DNA of 64,000 bases. It comes from Chitinophagaceae bacterium. GTDB lineage: Bacteria > Bacteroidota > Bacteroidia > Chitinophagales > Chitinophagaceae. Each line of letters begins with the position of its first letter. Within the stretch, counting starts at the first letter, position 1. Positions 9,305-18,217 of the stretch are shown in pieces. The notes beneath the pieces are model-generated. The model was given only the letters and a program-made list of their open reading frames with translations. It did no database searches and had not been told where the DNA came from. The DNA is taken from the NCBI GenBank assembly GCA_947455215.1, contig CANGNA010000020.1:1-64000 (forward strand), written 5' to 3'. The position numbers were made by a program, and so were the translations under genes.

Positions 9305-10435
9305 ATGAACGCTAAGATATGGTTGTCGTCTCCGCATATGGGCGGCACAGAACAGAACTATGTAAAGGAAGCCTTCGACACCAATTGGGTAGCCCCGCTG
9401 GGCCCCAATGTAAATGGCTTTGAGCAAGACCTGTCGCTGTTCCTGGGCGAAGGGCACCACGTAGCCGCGCTTAGTTCGGGCACGGCAGGCCTGCACCTGG
9501 GCCTGGTATTACTGGGTGTACAGCCGGGTGATGAGGTGATCTGCCAGAGCATGACCTTCTCTGCATCGGCCAACCCGATAGCGTATGTAGGCGCCATACC
9601 GGTGTTTGTAGACAGCGAAAAAGAGACCTGGAACATGAGTCCGGCATTGCTGGAAGAAGCCATAAAGGACCGTATGGCCAACGGCAAGAAACCGAAAGCC
9701 ATCATACCGGTGCACCTGTACGGCATGCCGGCAAAAATGCACGAGATCATGGGCATGGCCAACCGCTACAAGATACCCGTACTGGAAGATGCTGCCGAGG
9801 CCCTGGGCTCTTCTATCAACCGCGAGATGTGCGGCACCTTTGGCCAGATAGGCGTACTATCGTTCAACGGCAATAAGATCATCACTACATCGGGCGGCGG
9901 CGCGCTGGTGTCAGACGATGCCGACCTGGTAAGGGAAGCCCGCTTCCTCTCTACACAGGCGCGCGATGAGGCCCCGCACTACCAGCACTCCAAAATAGGC
10001 TACAACTACCGCATCAGTAACCTTTGCGCTGGTGTAGGCCGCGGACAGATGGAGGTATTGGCTACTCGCATAGAACAGCGCAGAGCTATATACCAACAAT
10101 ATGTAACCAAGCTGAAAGGTGTAAAGGGCATATCGTTTGTAGACGAACCGCAAGGCTACTTCAGCAACAGGTGGCTGAGCACCATATTGATAGACCCTGC
10201 AGTAGCGGGCTTTAGCAGGGAAGACCTGCGCCTGACGCTGGAGAAGGACAATATAGAAAGCCGCCCGCTGTGGAAGCCAATGCACCTGCAGCCGGTGTTC
10301 AGCAAGTATCCGTACTATGGCAACGGTACCTGCGATGAGTTGTTTGCCAACGGCCTTTGCCTGCCATCGGGCTCTAACCTCACACAGGCCGATATGGATA
10401 GGATATTTGCCGTGATAGACACGCTGATCAAGTAA
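9305..10435 (+). CDS. DegT/DnrJ/EryC1 aminotransferase (PglE-like)
   Basis: A protein of 376 residues, a PLP-dependent nucleotide-sugar aminotransferase of the DegT/DnrJ/EryC1/StrS family. Visible features are GTAGLHLGL for phosphate binding, EDAAEALGS with the pyridine-contacting Asp at about 162, and FNGNK with the Schiff-base Lys at about 191. The start WLSSPHMGGTEQNYVKEAFDTNWV is characteristic of PglE-type enzymes, which make UDP-4-amino-4,6-dideoxy-GlcNAc. With the upstream NeuD-like gene this forms a PglE/PglD pair. The matching dehydratase and initiating transferase are not in this window. Confidence 0.9.
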   Translation: MNAKIWLSSPHMGGTEQNYVKEAFDTNWVAPLGPNVNGFEQDLSLFLGEGHHVAALSSGTAGLHLGLVLLGVQPGDEVICQSMTFSASANPIAYVGAIPVFVDSEKETWNMSPALLEEAIKDRMANGKKPKAIIPVHLYGMPAKMHEIMGMANRYKIPVLEDAAEALGSSINREMCGTFGQIGVLSFNGNKIITTSGGGALVSDDADLVREARFLSTQARDEAPHYQHSKIGYNYRISNLCAGVGRGQMEVLATRIEQRRAIYQQYVTKLKGVKGISFVDEPQGYFSNRWLSTILIDPAVAGFSREDLRLTLEKDNIESRPLWKPMHLQPVFSKYPYYGNGTCDELFANGLCLPSGSNLTQADMDRIFAVIDTLIK

Positions 10436-10459
10436 TTTTTAACAAACATCAATACTACC

Positions 10460-10493
10460 GGAGGCGCAGGGAGATAAGTATCTTTGCGCCTCC
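10460..10493. promoter_or_regulatory. Inverted repeat overlapping the dapD -7 box
   Basis: Perfect 9-bp arms GGAGGCGCA (10460-10468) and TGCGCCTCC (10485-10493). The -7 box TATCTTTG (10479-10486) runs into the right arm. It could be an operator, or a weak terminator of the upstream operon, since it sits 25 bp after the aminotransferase stop. Confidence 0.5.
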
Positions 10494-10518
10494 AATATTT
10501 TAAAACATACACACTATT

Positions 10519-11334
10519 ATGAGAGAGTGGCAGGAACATATAGAAGCAGCATTTGCCAACCGCGAACTGCTGAAGGACGAAAAATATAAAGATACCGTAC
10601 GCGCCGTTATAGAAGAGGTAGATAAGGGCCGCCTGCGCGTGGCCATACCCCGTATAGAAGGCTGGGAAGTACAAGAGTGGGTAAAGAAGGCCATTCTGCT
10701 ATACTTTGGCATACAGCCTATGCAAACCTGGAACGTAGAGCCTTTTGAGTTTTACGATAAGATGCTGCTGAAGAAAGACTATGCAGGCCTTGGCGTACGG
10801 GCTGTACCGCATGCGGTGGCCCGCTACGGTGCGTATATAGCCCGCAACGTAGTGCTGATGCCAAGCTATGTGAATATAGGCGCGTATGTAGATGAAGGCA
10901 CCATGGTAGATACCTGGGCCACCGTAGGCAGCTGCGCACAGATAGGTAAGCATGTGCACCTGAGTGGTGGTGTAGGTATAGGCGGCGTATTGGAGCCATT
11001 GCAGGCATCGCCGGTGATCATTGAAGACAACTGTTTCATAGGCTCCCGTTGTATAGTGGTAGAAGGCGTGATCGTTGAAAAAGAAGCGGTATTAGGTGCC
11101 AATGTGGTATTGACACAAAGCACCAAGATCATTGATGTAAGTGGCCCTGAGCCGATAGAGTATAAAGGCCGCGTACCTGCGCGCAGCGTAGTGATACCGG
11201 GCAGCTATACCAAGAAATTTGCCGCGGGCGAATACCAGGTAAGCTGTGCGCTGATCATAGGTACCCGCAAGGCGTCGACAGATATGAAGACGAGCCTGAA
11301 CGATGCGCTAAGGGAGTTTAATGTAGCGGTATAG
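10519..11334 (+). CDS. dapD: Tetrahydrodipicolinate N-succinyltransferase
   Basis: A protein of 271 residues, normal for DapD, which transfers succinyl from succinyl-CoA to tetrahydrodipicolinate in the succinylase branch of lysine and diaminopimelate synthesis. It has an N-terminal helical domain (IEEVDKGRLRVAIPRIEGWEVQEWVKKAIL-like region) and a left-handed beta-helix with MPSYVNIGAYVDEGTMVDTW and GVGIGGVLEPLQA. It is a cytosolic trimer in known cases. It has its own -7 box and is not obviously part of the sugar operon. Its cell-wall role is consistent with nearby envelope genes but does not require a link. Confidence 0.96.
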   Translation: MREWQEHIEAAFANRELLKDEKYKDTVRAVIEEVDKGRLRVAIPRIEGWEVQEWVKKAILLYFGIQPMQTWNVEPFEFYDKMLLKKDYAGLGVRAVPHAVARYGAYIARNVVLMPSYVNIGAYVDEGTMVDTWATVGSCAQIGKHVHLSGGVGIGGVLEPLQASPVIIEDNCFIGSRCIVVEGVIVEKEAVLGANVVLTQSTKIIDVSGPEPIEYKGRVPARSVVIPGSYTKKFAAGEYQVSCALIIGTRKASTDMKTSLNDALREFNVAV

Positions 11335-11345
11335 TATTCTGACCT

Positions 11346-11415
11346 ATCACCCCCGATATTCGACAACACGCCTTCGGCTGGTCGAATATCGTCCCCTCTT
11401 TGGCAAGAGGGGAGT
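11346..11415 (+). repeat. Dispersed two-hairpin repeat, copy 2
   Basis: Two consecutive stems: ATATTCGAC/GTCGAATAT (11355-11389 region), then TCCCCTCTT/AAGAGGGGA. Nearly identical to the copy at 61454-61543 through the first hairpin. It lies between dapD and mscS. Confidence 0.8.
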
Positions 11416-11516
11416 GACCGAAAACGAATACGTCCCGTGGCCGTTGGTCAGAAGGCACAACGGCGGCGCACGGGCTTATTTTGCAACGTTATTTTAATTT
11501 TGAACCGTATCGTTCA

Positions 11517-12641
11517 ATGACAATGATGCTTGACATAGACTGGAATGTATTGAACCAAAAGTATGGGAATGAGACCCTGTGGGGGTACGCGTGGTTTGTT
11601 GCCATCGTTGTGCTGACGCTGCTGCTGAAGAAGCCTATAGCCACGTGGCTGACGCGGGTAAGCGGCTGGCTCACATCGCGCTACAGCTACATGAAGCATA
11701 AAGACATGTTGCGCAACATGCTCTTTAAACCATTGGAGCGGCTGCTGCAAACTATACTGTACTTTGTTGCAGCAGAGCAGATAGCGGGCTTCCTGGATTC
11801 TGTGAACCTGCATAGGGCAGCTACCAAGAAGGGCATCAATATCAACCTGGGCACGCTTACCGACCATATCTTCCTGCTGGTGTTCATCATCTTCTTTACC
11901 CAGGTGGTCACCCGCATCATAGACTTCCTGTACTACATCCGCATGGGCAAGGCACAGGAAGAGAGCAACCAGTCGAAAGAGCAGATGCTGCCGCTGATCA
12001 AGGAGATGTCTAAGTTACTGACCTGGACACTGAGCGGCTTCTGGATATTGGGTGCTGTATTTCATGTAAACGTACCGGCCCTTATCACCGGCCTGGGTAT
12101 TGGTGGTGTGGCCATAGCGCTGGCCGGTAAAGAGACCGTGGAAAATTTCTTTGCCGCCTTCACCATCTTATCGGACAAGCCCTTTCTTACAGGCGACACT
12201 ATAAAGCTGGGCGATGTGGAGGCTACTGTAGAGCGTATAGGCTTCCGCAGTACACGCTTGCGCAACAGCGACGGATCGGCCTACATAGTGCCCAACCAGA
12301 ACTTAGTGAGCCAGAACCTTGTTAACCTATCCAACCGCAGTACACGCGGCATAAAGCTGACCGCCAATATAAAATACGGCATCAGCCACGAGGCACTGAA
12401 TAAAATGACCGATGAGATAAAGCAGGCACTACACACCTTCGATGTGGTGAAAGACCCGGTAACGGTATCGCTGGATAATTTTGAGAAAGAGACCTTCCAG
12501 TTAGCGGTGGCCTACCACCTGTCTCACCCGCTGCCAACCGGCTATGTACTGGCCAATCTAAAGCACGACATCAACATCAAAGTATTCGAGATCGTGAACA
12601 AATACGGGCAGATGGGTATAGTGGGTGGAACTAGTGTGTAG
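11517..12641 (+). CDS. MscS-family mechanosensitive channel
   Basis: About 374 residues from ATG 11517; ATG 11523 and 11526 are equally possible, and the TTG 36 bp upstream is less likely. Three to four N-terminal helices precede the pore-lining segment GLGIGGVAIALAGKETVENFFA, the hallmark of the MscS TM3, followed by the beta domain (FLTGDTIKLGDVEATVERIGFRSTRLRNSDGS, PNQNLVSQNLVNLSNRS). It should open under membrane tension during osmotic downshock. The last 11 bp overlap the end of the convergent gene. Confidence 0.9.
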   Translation: MTMMLDIDWNVLNQKYGNETLWGYAWFVAIVVLTLLLKKPIATWLTRVSGWLTSRYSYMKHKDMLRNMLFKPLERLLQTILYFVAAEQIAGFLDSVNLHRAATKKGININLGTLTDHIFLLVFIIFFTQVVTRIIDFLYYIRMGKAQEESNQSKEQMLPLIKEMSKLLTWTLSGFWILGAVFHVNVPALITGLGIGGVAIALAGKETVENFFAAFTILSDKPFLTGDTIKLGDVEATVERIGFRSTRLRNSDGSAYIVPNQNLVSQNLVNLSNRSTRGIKLTANIKYGISHEALNKMTDEIKQALHTFDVVKDPVTVSLDNFEKETFQLAVAYHLSHPLPTGYVLANLKHDINIKVFEIVNKYGQMGIVGGTSV

Positions 12642-13421
12642 GCGTATGGCCCGCCGGATAGTAATACGAACTATCGTGCAGGCGGTTGAGGATGTAGGTT
12701 TTATGCTGCTCGTACGTCTCTTTTACTTCCTTCAATTCAACAGCAGGCTTTGTAAAGCAGCCGAGGTAACCGCGACAGGCTGCATAACGACCGGGCTTAA
12801 GAGAGTCATACAACCTGCTGAAGTGTTGCCGCAGTTGCAGCATCGAATCTATAGATCTTATATTACTGACCAAAGAATGAGCCGACACACTTTGCTGATA
12901 AGCCGGCGCCCAAAGTCTTATGCTTGTGTAGCTGCCATGCGTTGCATACTCCGAGCGGAAAGCAATACCATCAAACCCAGAACTCCAGTCTCTCAAAATA
13001 GAAGAATCAGGAAATATATCGGCCATCCATTTTGCCATCACATGTTTTACTGTAGCAGGATCAATAGTATCCTTTAGCAGACGTGTGACATTAGGATACC
13101 CGTCGTATGATGCATCATCGTCTGTGTCTACATAACTGGTCACCACTCCCAAATATGTATTGCCATCACCACTCCATATATCCACAACAGAACCTCTATC
13201 GTTCCAGAGGCGTAAGTGTATACTGTCTTTGTCTGTGGCCAGGTGATGCAATTGCAATGTATGTTCCCTGTTAAAGCCTATCTGATAATCATACCAGTCC
13301 ACCGCAAACCGCGAGCATCTAACGGAAGGATAGTAATATGCTTGGGAGGTATTATTATGCTGCGTCTTTCTACACAACTACATAAGGCAAGCAGAATACA
13401 TGTGGTAACGAGGTATTTCAT
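12631..13421 (-). pseudogene. Frameshifted lipoprotein of unknown function
   Basis: The main frame (12631-13377, about 248 codons) has only a TTG to start it, with a stop codon directly upstream. In another frame, ATG 13421 starts MKYLVTTCILLALCSC, a good lipoprotein signal with lipobox LCSC, which would then stop after 47 codons. Removing one of two adjacent GT dinucleotides (plus-strand ACAC at 13372-13375) joins the two as ...LALCSCRKTQHNN..., a normal lipoprotein of about 262 residues. I therefore see a 2-bp duplication that disconnects signal and body. The body (WYDYQIGFN, WSGDGNTYLGVVTSY, WSSGFDGIAFRS) matches no family I recognise. A sequencing error is possible. Confidence 0.7.
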
Positions 13422-13447
13422 AGATCAACAAATAAGGTTATCGGAAG

Positions 13448-14029
13448 CTATTCAATATCCTTAAACAGCGTTTCAACATCTACTGTAAATCCTGATAATA
13501 CTGTTGATGCCGCAGCACCATCTACCAACATACGCGAAGGCACGTATTTTCCGTCTATAAGTGTGTGTATCATTATGCCGGGTTCGGTTGGGTAAACTAC
13601 CCAATATTCTTTTACGCCTGCTTCTTCGTATACCTCGTATTTATTCTTAAGTTCCTTCTTGTTATTAGATGGGGATAGTATCTCTATTACAAGATCGGGA
13701 GCGCCGAGACACCCTTTATCATCCAGTTTAGAAAGATCGCAAACAACGCAAATATCTGGCTGCAAAACAGTGAGAATATCCTTATCGTCTTTTGATTTAC
13801 GCGGAATCCTTACATCGAATGGTGCTGAATAGAGTTTGCAATTATGGCCTTGCAGATATATGAATAATGCACCTTGTAAATTGGTAGAAATTTCCTGATG
13901 TACACGACCAGGCGCAGGACTCATTTTAAATATGCGCCCTTTGATAAGTTCTACGCGCTCTTCAAACTTCCATTTGAAATAGTCTGCGTAGGTGTAGGTC
14001 GCATTCATATCCAGATCCGCCAGTTTCAT
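13448..14029 (-). CDS. Uma2-family putative endonuclease (DUF820)
   Basis: A protein of 193 residues with the PD-(D/E)XK-like Uma2 fold. Family landmarks are ELIKGRIFKMSPAPGRVHQ near residue 30, LQPDICVVCD near 110, GAPDLVIEILSPSN near 130, and KYEVYEEAGVKEYWVVYP near 150. Asp and Glu of PDLVIEIL and the following Lys form the predicted catalytic set. No biological role is established for the family, which is abundant in cyanobacteria and Bacteroidota. It stands alone between the broken lipoprotein gene and secDF. Confidence 0.88.
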   Translation of the reverse strand: MKLADLDMNATYTYADYFKWKFEERVELIKGRIFKMSPAPGRVHQEISTNLQGALFIYLQGHNCKLYSAPFDVRIPRKSKDDKDILTVLQPDICVVCDLSKLDDKGCLGAPDLVIEILSPSNNKKELKNKYEVYEEAGVKEYWVVYPTEPGIMIHTLIDGKYVPSRMLVDGAAASTVLSGFTVDVETLFKDIE

Positions 14030-14076
14030 ACACGTGTTTTTACAAAGATAAATATAACTATGCTACAGATAAACAA

Positions 14077-14105
14077 AATAGCCCCTGCTTGCGGCAGGGG
14101 CTATT
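14077..14105 (-). terminator. Terminator of secDF
   Basis: Twelve-bp arms AATAGCCCCTGC/GCAGGGGCTATT and, on the minus strand, a TTTTGTTT tail. It lies 22 bp after the secDF stop. Confidence 0.8.
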
Positions 14106-14126
14106 GAACTATATATTTGTTTGAAA

Positions 14127-17100
14127 TTAAGCCAGTTTCTTCAGCTCTTCTATGCGGGCTTCAGCGTCATTCTCAACTTTCAGTGAATCGCTCTTGTCCA
14201 TGTCAACAAGTACCGGAGCGGCTACGAAGATAGAAGAGTATGTACCTGTTACCACACCGATCATCATAGCGAAGGCGAAACCTTTGGTTGCCTCACCACC
14301 TACGAAGAACAGGATAACGAGCGTAAGGAATACGGTGAGTGACGTCATGATCGTACGGCTCAGCGTATCGTTGATGGCGCGGTTGATGATGCTCACCTTA
14401 CCCTCGTTAGGAGACTTGCGGAAGTACTCACGGATACGGTCGAATACGATAACGGTATCGTTCATAGAGAAACCACACACGGTAAGTACGGCAGCGATGA
14501 AGTGCTGATCTATTTCCAGTGCGAATGGCACCTTACCCTTGAAGAAAGAGAACACAGCCAGTGTTACCGCGATATCGTGCAACAATGAGAGCACGGTACC
14601 CAGTGAATACTGCCACTTGCGGAAACGCAACAGGATGTAGATGAAGATAGCTGCCAGTGACAATACTGTTGCCCATACCGCACCACGCTTCAGGTCGTCT
14701 GATATCGTAGGCAGTACTGTAGTAGACTGCTGCAGATAAGTGCGCTTGAATGTTTCGATAGTGGTACCTGCTGGTAACAGGTTCTCTTTGCTCAAACCTT
14801 CCAGCAGTTTTTCTTCTACCTGCTTGTCTACGTTCTGACCAGATTTTGTGATCAGGTATTCTGTAGTTATTTCCAGCTGCTTGTCGTTACCTACGGTTTT
14901 AACTGTAGGGTATGAACCGAAGTAAGGTTTCAGTTTAGCCCTTACATCTTCTGTGGTATGTGTAGCAGGGAACTTCACCTTGTACGCACGGCCACCGCTG
15001 AATTCAACACCCTTGTCGAAACCGACAAAGAATGTGCTGATACCTGCGATGAATACGATAACAGAGATGATGTACGTGTACTTCCTGGCTTCTACGAACT
15101 TGAAGTGCGCCTTGCGGAAGATGCTCTTAGACAAGCCGGTGAAGTAGTTGAAGTGACGCTCGCGGCTGGTGTAGATGTCTGTAATAAGACGAGATACCAG
15201 GATACCGCAGAACAATGACAGCAGGATACCTATTATCTGTGTGGTAGCGAAGCCTCTTACAGGGCCCAGACCAAAGATGAAGAGGATGATAGCTGTGATA
15301 AGCGTAGTGATGTGACCATCGAGCACCGGAGCATAGGACCTGCGATAGCCTTCTGCTACTGCATCCCTGTATGTCTTACCGGCAGTAAGTTCTTCCTTGA
15401 TACGCTCGAATATGATAACGTTCGTATCCACGGCCATACCAATGGTGAGTACAAGGCCGGCGATACCTGCCATGGTAAGTGTAGCATGCAGCAATGAGAT
15501 AGACAGGATACCGATAGTGAACAGCAAGTTCAGTATCAGGGAAATGTCGGCAACTATACCACCTGTGTTATAGTACACCAGCATCAGTACGAATATTACT
15601 ACGAAAGAGATGACCAGGGAATTGATACCCTTGTCGATATTCTCTTTACCCAGGGTAGGACCTACCACCTGCTCAGCAACGATGTGTGCCGGTGCAGGCA
15701 GCTTACCACTCTTCAGGATGTTGGCAAGGTCACTTGCCTGTTCCGGTGTAAAGTTACCCATGATCTCGGTGCTGCCACCTGCGATCTCACCCTGTACGCG
15801 AGGGCAAGAGTAAACCTTGTCATCCAGTACCACGGCTATAAATTTGCCAACGTTGCGGCCTGTCATTTCCTTCCACAGGTGAGAACCTGTAAGGTTCATA
15901 TCCATGTATACAGCCTGCTTACCGTTCAGCTGGTTAAAGTCTGCACGAGCGTTAGTGATGTTGTCACCTTCCAGCTTGGCAGTACCTCCCGGTGGCACCT
16001 TTACGGCATACACCATCAGTACAGGGCTCTTACCTTCTTCAGCACCAAATATCAGTTTTACGTTCGGTGGCAGTTTAGATTTTACCACGTCGAGTGCCAG
16101 GTATTTGTTCAGCTTGGCAGTATCTTTCTTCTGTACCAGACCAACAACCGGGCCGCTAACAGCCTGTCCGTTCTGAGGATCCACGTAAGGATTCATCAGG
16201 ATGAACAGCGGATTCTTAGCCTTAGCTTCTTCTTCTTTCAGAGAACCAGCTTTGTCGGTTGCTGCGGGAGCCTTATCATTGCCCTTAGCCAGCATATCCT
16301 TCAGGCTGCCTGTATCTTTAGTACCTGCTGCCTTAGCGCTGTCTGCGCCTGCTACAGCCTTGGTAGTATCAGTTGTATCTTTTACACCTGCCAGGTAACG
16401 CGCAAGAGCGTCGTTAGCTGAAGATAAGGACTGTATGATCTCTTCGTTGCTGTACGTTTCGAAGAACTGCAGTTTTGCAGTAGCCTGCAAGTACTGGCGT
16501 ACACGCTCTGGATTAGTAACGCCTGCCAGTTCTACAGAGATGATACCTTTCTTCTCGTCCAGGTTCAGGTTAGGGCTTGATACACCGAACTTATCTATAC
16601 GAGAGCGCAGTACATTGTAAGTACGAGTGATGGCTTCTTTAGCTTCTTCGTTCAGTACTTTCAGCACTTCGTCGTTCTTAGACTCGCGCAGTATCTTCTT
16701 TTCTGTTGGCTTGATGAACAGGCTGGCCAGGTTACCGTTAGGGTTCTGCGACAGGTAAGCCTCGCCAAAGAGCGTAATGAAGTTGGCATCGCTGTTGGCT
16801 TTCTTATCCATAGCCGCGGCTATCGCCTTGTTCAGCGCCACGTCTTTAGGATTGTTAGACATAGAACGAACCATCTCATCGAGGCTCACTTCCAGCGTTA
16901 CGTTCATACCACCCTGCAGGTCAAGACCCAGCTTCAGCTCTTCTTCTTTAGCAGCCTGAAGTGTGTACTTCTTGATACCTGCATTAAAGATCACCTCTGT
17001 CTGCATGCTATCAGAGATAGCCTGCCTGCGGGCGAGCCTCAGCTTTTCAACTGAGTCAGCAGATATGCCGGTAAAGGTTGCAGCATACTTGGTTGCCTGG

Positions 17101-17210
17101 GCGTCAATTTCTTTTTCCTTGTTCCTTACCACGAAGGTTATTGACAGCTGGTAGAGCGCAAAAACGATCAACGCAATGGTAAAAAACTTCACCAAACCTT
17201 TTAATTGCAT
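14127..17210 (-). CDS. secDF: Protein translocase SecD-SecF fusion
   Basis: A protein of 1027 residues that fuses SecD and SecF. This inner-membrane complex uses the proton gradient to pull secreted proteins through SecYEG from the periplasmic side. The SecD part begins with a membrane helix and KLGLDLQGGMNVTLEV near 93. Its transmembrane block carries GMAVDTNVIIFERIKEEL. The SecF part starts near residue 720 and carries the paired motif FSMNDTVIVFDRIRE. Residues about 275-333 form a low-complexity Ala/Lys/Asp/Thr linker inside the first periplasmic domain that most SecDs lack. It is monocistronic with its own -7 box and terminator. It serves the many Sec and T9SS cargo proteins in this genome. 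Confidence 0.97.
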   Translation of the reverse strand: MQLKGLVKFFTIALIVFALYQLSITFVVRNKEKEIDAQATKYAATFTGISADSVEKLRLARRQAISDSMQTEVIFNAGIKKYTLQAAKEEELKLGLDLQGGMNVTLEVSLDEMVRSMSNNPKDVALNKAIAAAMDKKANSDANFITLFGEAYLSQNPNGNLASLFIKPTEKKILRESKNDEVLKVLNEEAKEAITRTYNVLRSRIDKFGVSSPNLNLDEKKGIISVELAGVTNPERVRQYLQATAKLQFFETYSNEEIIQSLSSANDALARYLAGVKDTTDTTKAVAGADSAKAAGTKDTGSLKDMLAKGNDKAPAATDKAGSLKEEEAKAKNPLFILMNPYVDPQNGQAVSGPVVGLVQKKDTAKLNKYLALDVVKSKLPPNVKLIFGAEEGKSPVLMVYAVKVPPGGTAKLEGDNITNARADFNQLNGKQAVYMDMNLTGSHLWKEMTGRNVGKFIAVVLDDKVYSCPRVQGEIAGGSTEIMGNFTPEQASDLANILKSGKLPAPAHIVAEQVVGPTLGKENIDKGINSLVISFVVIFVLMLVYYNTGGIVADISLILNLLFTIGILSISLLHATLTMAGIAGLVLTIGMAVDTNVIIFERIKEELTAGKTYRDAVAEGYRRSYAPVLDGHITTLITAIILFIFGLGPVRGFATTQIIGILLSLFCGILVSRLITDIYTSRERHFNYFTGLSKSIFRKAHFKFVEARKYTYIISVIVFIAGISTFFVGFDKGVEFSGGRAYKVKFPATHTTEDVRAKLKPYFGSYPTVKTVGNDKQLEITTEYLITKSGQNVDKQVEEKLLEGLSKENLLPAGTTIETFKRTYLQQSTTVLPTISDDLKRGAVWATVLSLAAIFIYILLRFRKWQYSLGTVLSLLHDIAVTLAVFSFFKGKVPFALEIDQHFIAAVLTVCGFSMNDTVIVFDRIREYFRKSPNEGKVSIINRAINDTLSRTIMTSLTVFLTLVILFFVGGEATKGFAFAMMIGVVTGTYSSIFVAAPVLVDMDKSDSLKVENDAEARIEELKKLA

Positions 17211-17257
17211 AGGTTTTAATTCAATTAATATTACGTAATATGTTTAAAATAGGTTGG

Positions 17258-17265
17258 CAAAGATA
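17258..17265 (-). promoter_or_regulatory. -7 box of secDF
   Basis: On the minus strand this is TATCTTTG, matching TAnnTTTG, about 50 bp before the secDF ATG. No clear TTTG at the optimal -33 distance; the upstream DNA is T-rich. Confidence 0.5.
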
Positions 17266-17377
17266 GGATTTAAAGTAAAAAAACCTACCGTTAGCCAATA
17301 ATATATATTATTTAAGTGAAAATAGCAAGTCAATTCCACATTCCGGGGTATCGGAAGATATATTTTACAGTGCCATG

Positions 17378-18151
17378 TCAAAAGCGTTCTGCCACACCCA
17401 GCCCGAATAAAGCATAATCATAAACAGCGGGATCTTGCGGGTTCAGCCGGGCCAGCTGCTCCGTAAGCAATTCGGCGTTCTTCCAGTCGGCTTTATCGCT
17501 CTCCAGCAGTCCCAGCCTGTGGGCCACCCTTGCCACATGCACATCAAGCGGGCATACGAGTTGTGCCGGCAGCATCTTTTTCCATATCCCGAAATCTACG
17601 CCCTTATTGTCGGTACGCACCATCCAGCGCAGGTACATATTCAGCCGTTTGCAGGCCGAATTGCGCTCGGGCGTGGCTACATGTTTTCGCGTGCGCTCCG
17701 GGTGCTCTATAGAAAAGAAGTAATGATTAAAGTGGATAAGCGCTTCCCTTACATTGCTACCAGTATATCTTTTCCCTGGGACAAAGGCATTTTCCAGCGT
17801 ATCGCTACGGCCATAATGCCAGGAGAGGAATTCTATAAAATATAACAGATCGGTAGTGTTGAAGGTACGGTGGGCAAAATGTAGGAATCGTTTCAGGTCG
17901 GTATCTGCATGCTGTGTAATGAATTGATAGGGGGCATTGTCCATATACCCCATTATTTTGGTGCAACTATTGATAATAGAGGTGCGATTGCCCCAGGCCA
18001 GCACCGCCGCAAAAAGCCCGGAAATCTCTATATCCTGCTTTTTCACAAACCGATGAGGGATGCACACAGGGTCGTTGTCTATGAAAGCGGGCCGGTTATA
18101 CAGCGCCACCTTTTCCTCCAATAGCTCCTTCAGGTCTGTTATGTCCGTCAT
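17378..18151 (-). CDS. TIGR02757/DUF2400 family protein
   Basis: About 257 residues from ATG 18151; the longer GTG/TTG-type extension reads into the divergent promoter and is unlikely. Conserved stretches are PAFIDNDPVCIPHRF, GLFAAVLAWGNRTSIIN, LVCPLDVHVARVAHRLGLL and NPQDPAVYDYALFGLG. The architecture and the LDVHVARVARxLGL motif resemble HhH-GPD DNA glycosylases, and the family is widespread in Bacteroidota, but no activity is established. The 66-bp gap to the divergent DUF4421 gene must hold both promoters. Confidence 0.85.
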   Translation of the reverse strand: MTDITDLKELLEEKVALYNRPAFIDNDPVCIPHRFVKKQDIEISGLFAAVLAWGNRTSIINSCTKIMGYMDNAPYQFITQHADTDLKRFLHFAHRTFNTTDLLYFIEFLSWHYGRSDTLENAFVPGKRYTGSNVREALIHFNHYFFSIEHPERTRKHVATPERNSACKRLNMYLRWMVRTDNKGVDFGIWKKMLPAQLVCPLDVHVARVAHRLGLLESDKADWKNAELLTEQLARLNPQDPAVYDYALFGLGVAERF

Positions 18152-18217
18152 TGGAATGCAAATGTAACCAAAGCGGACGGCAGAGTTTTTATAAGTATCT
18201 CCCAAACCTTGCAATTC

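Noticed and set aside
8600-9496. 298-codon minus-strand frame opposite the NeuD and DegT genes
   Set aside because: It crosses two well-supported genes and resembles no family.
15684-16421. 245-codon plus-strand frame opposite secDF
   Set aside because: Shadow of a clear SecDF.
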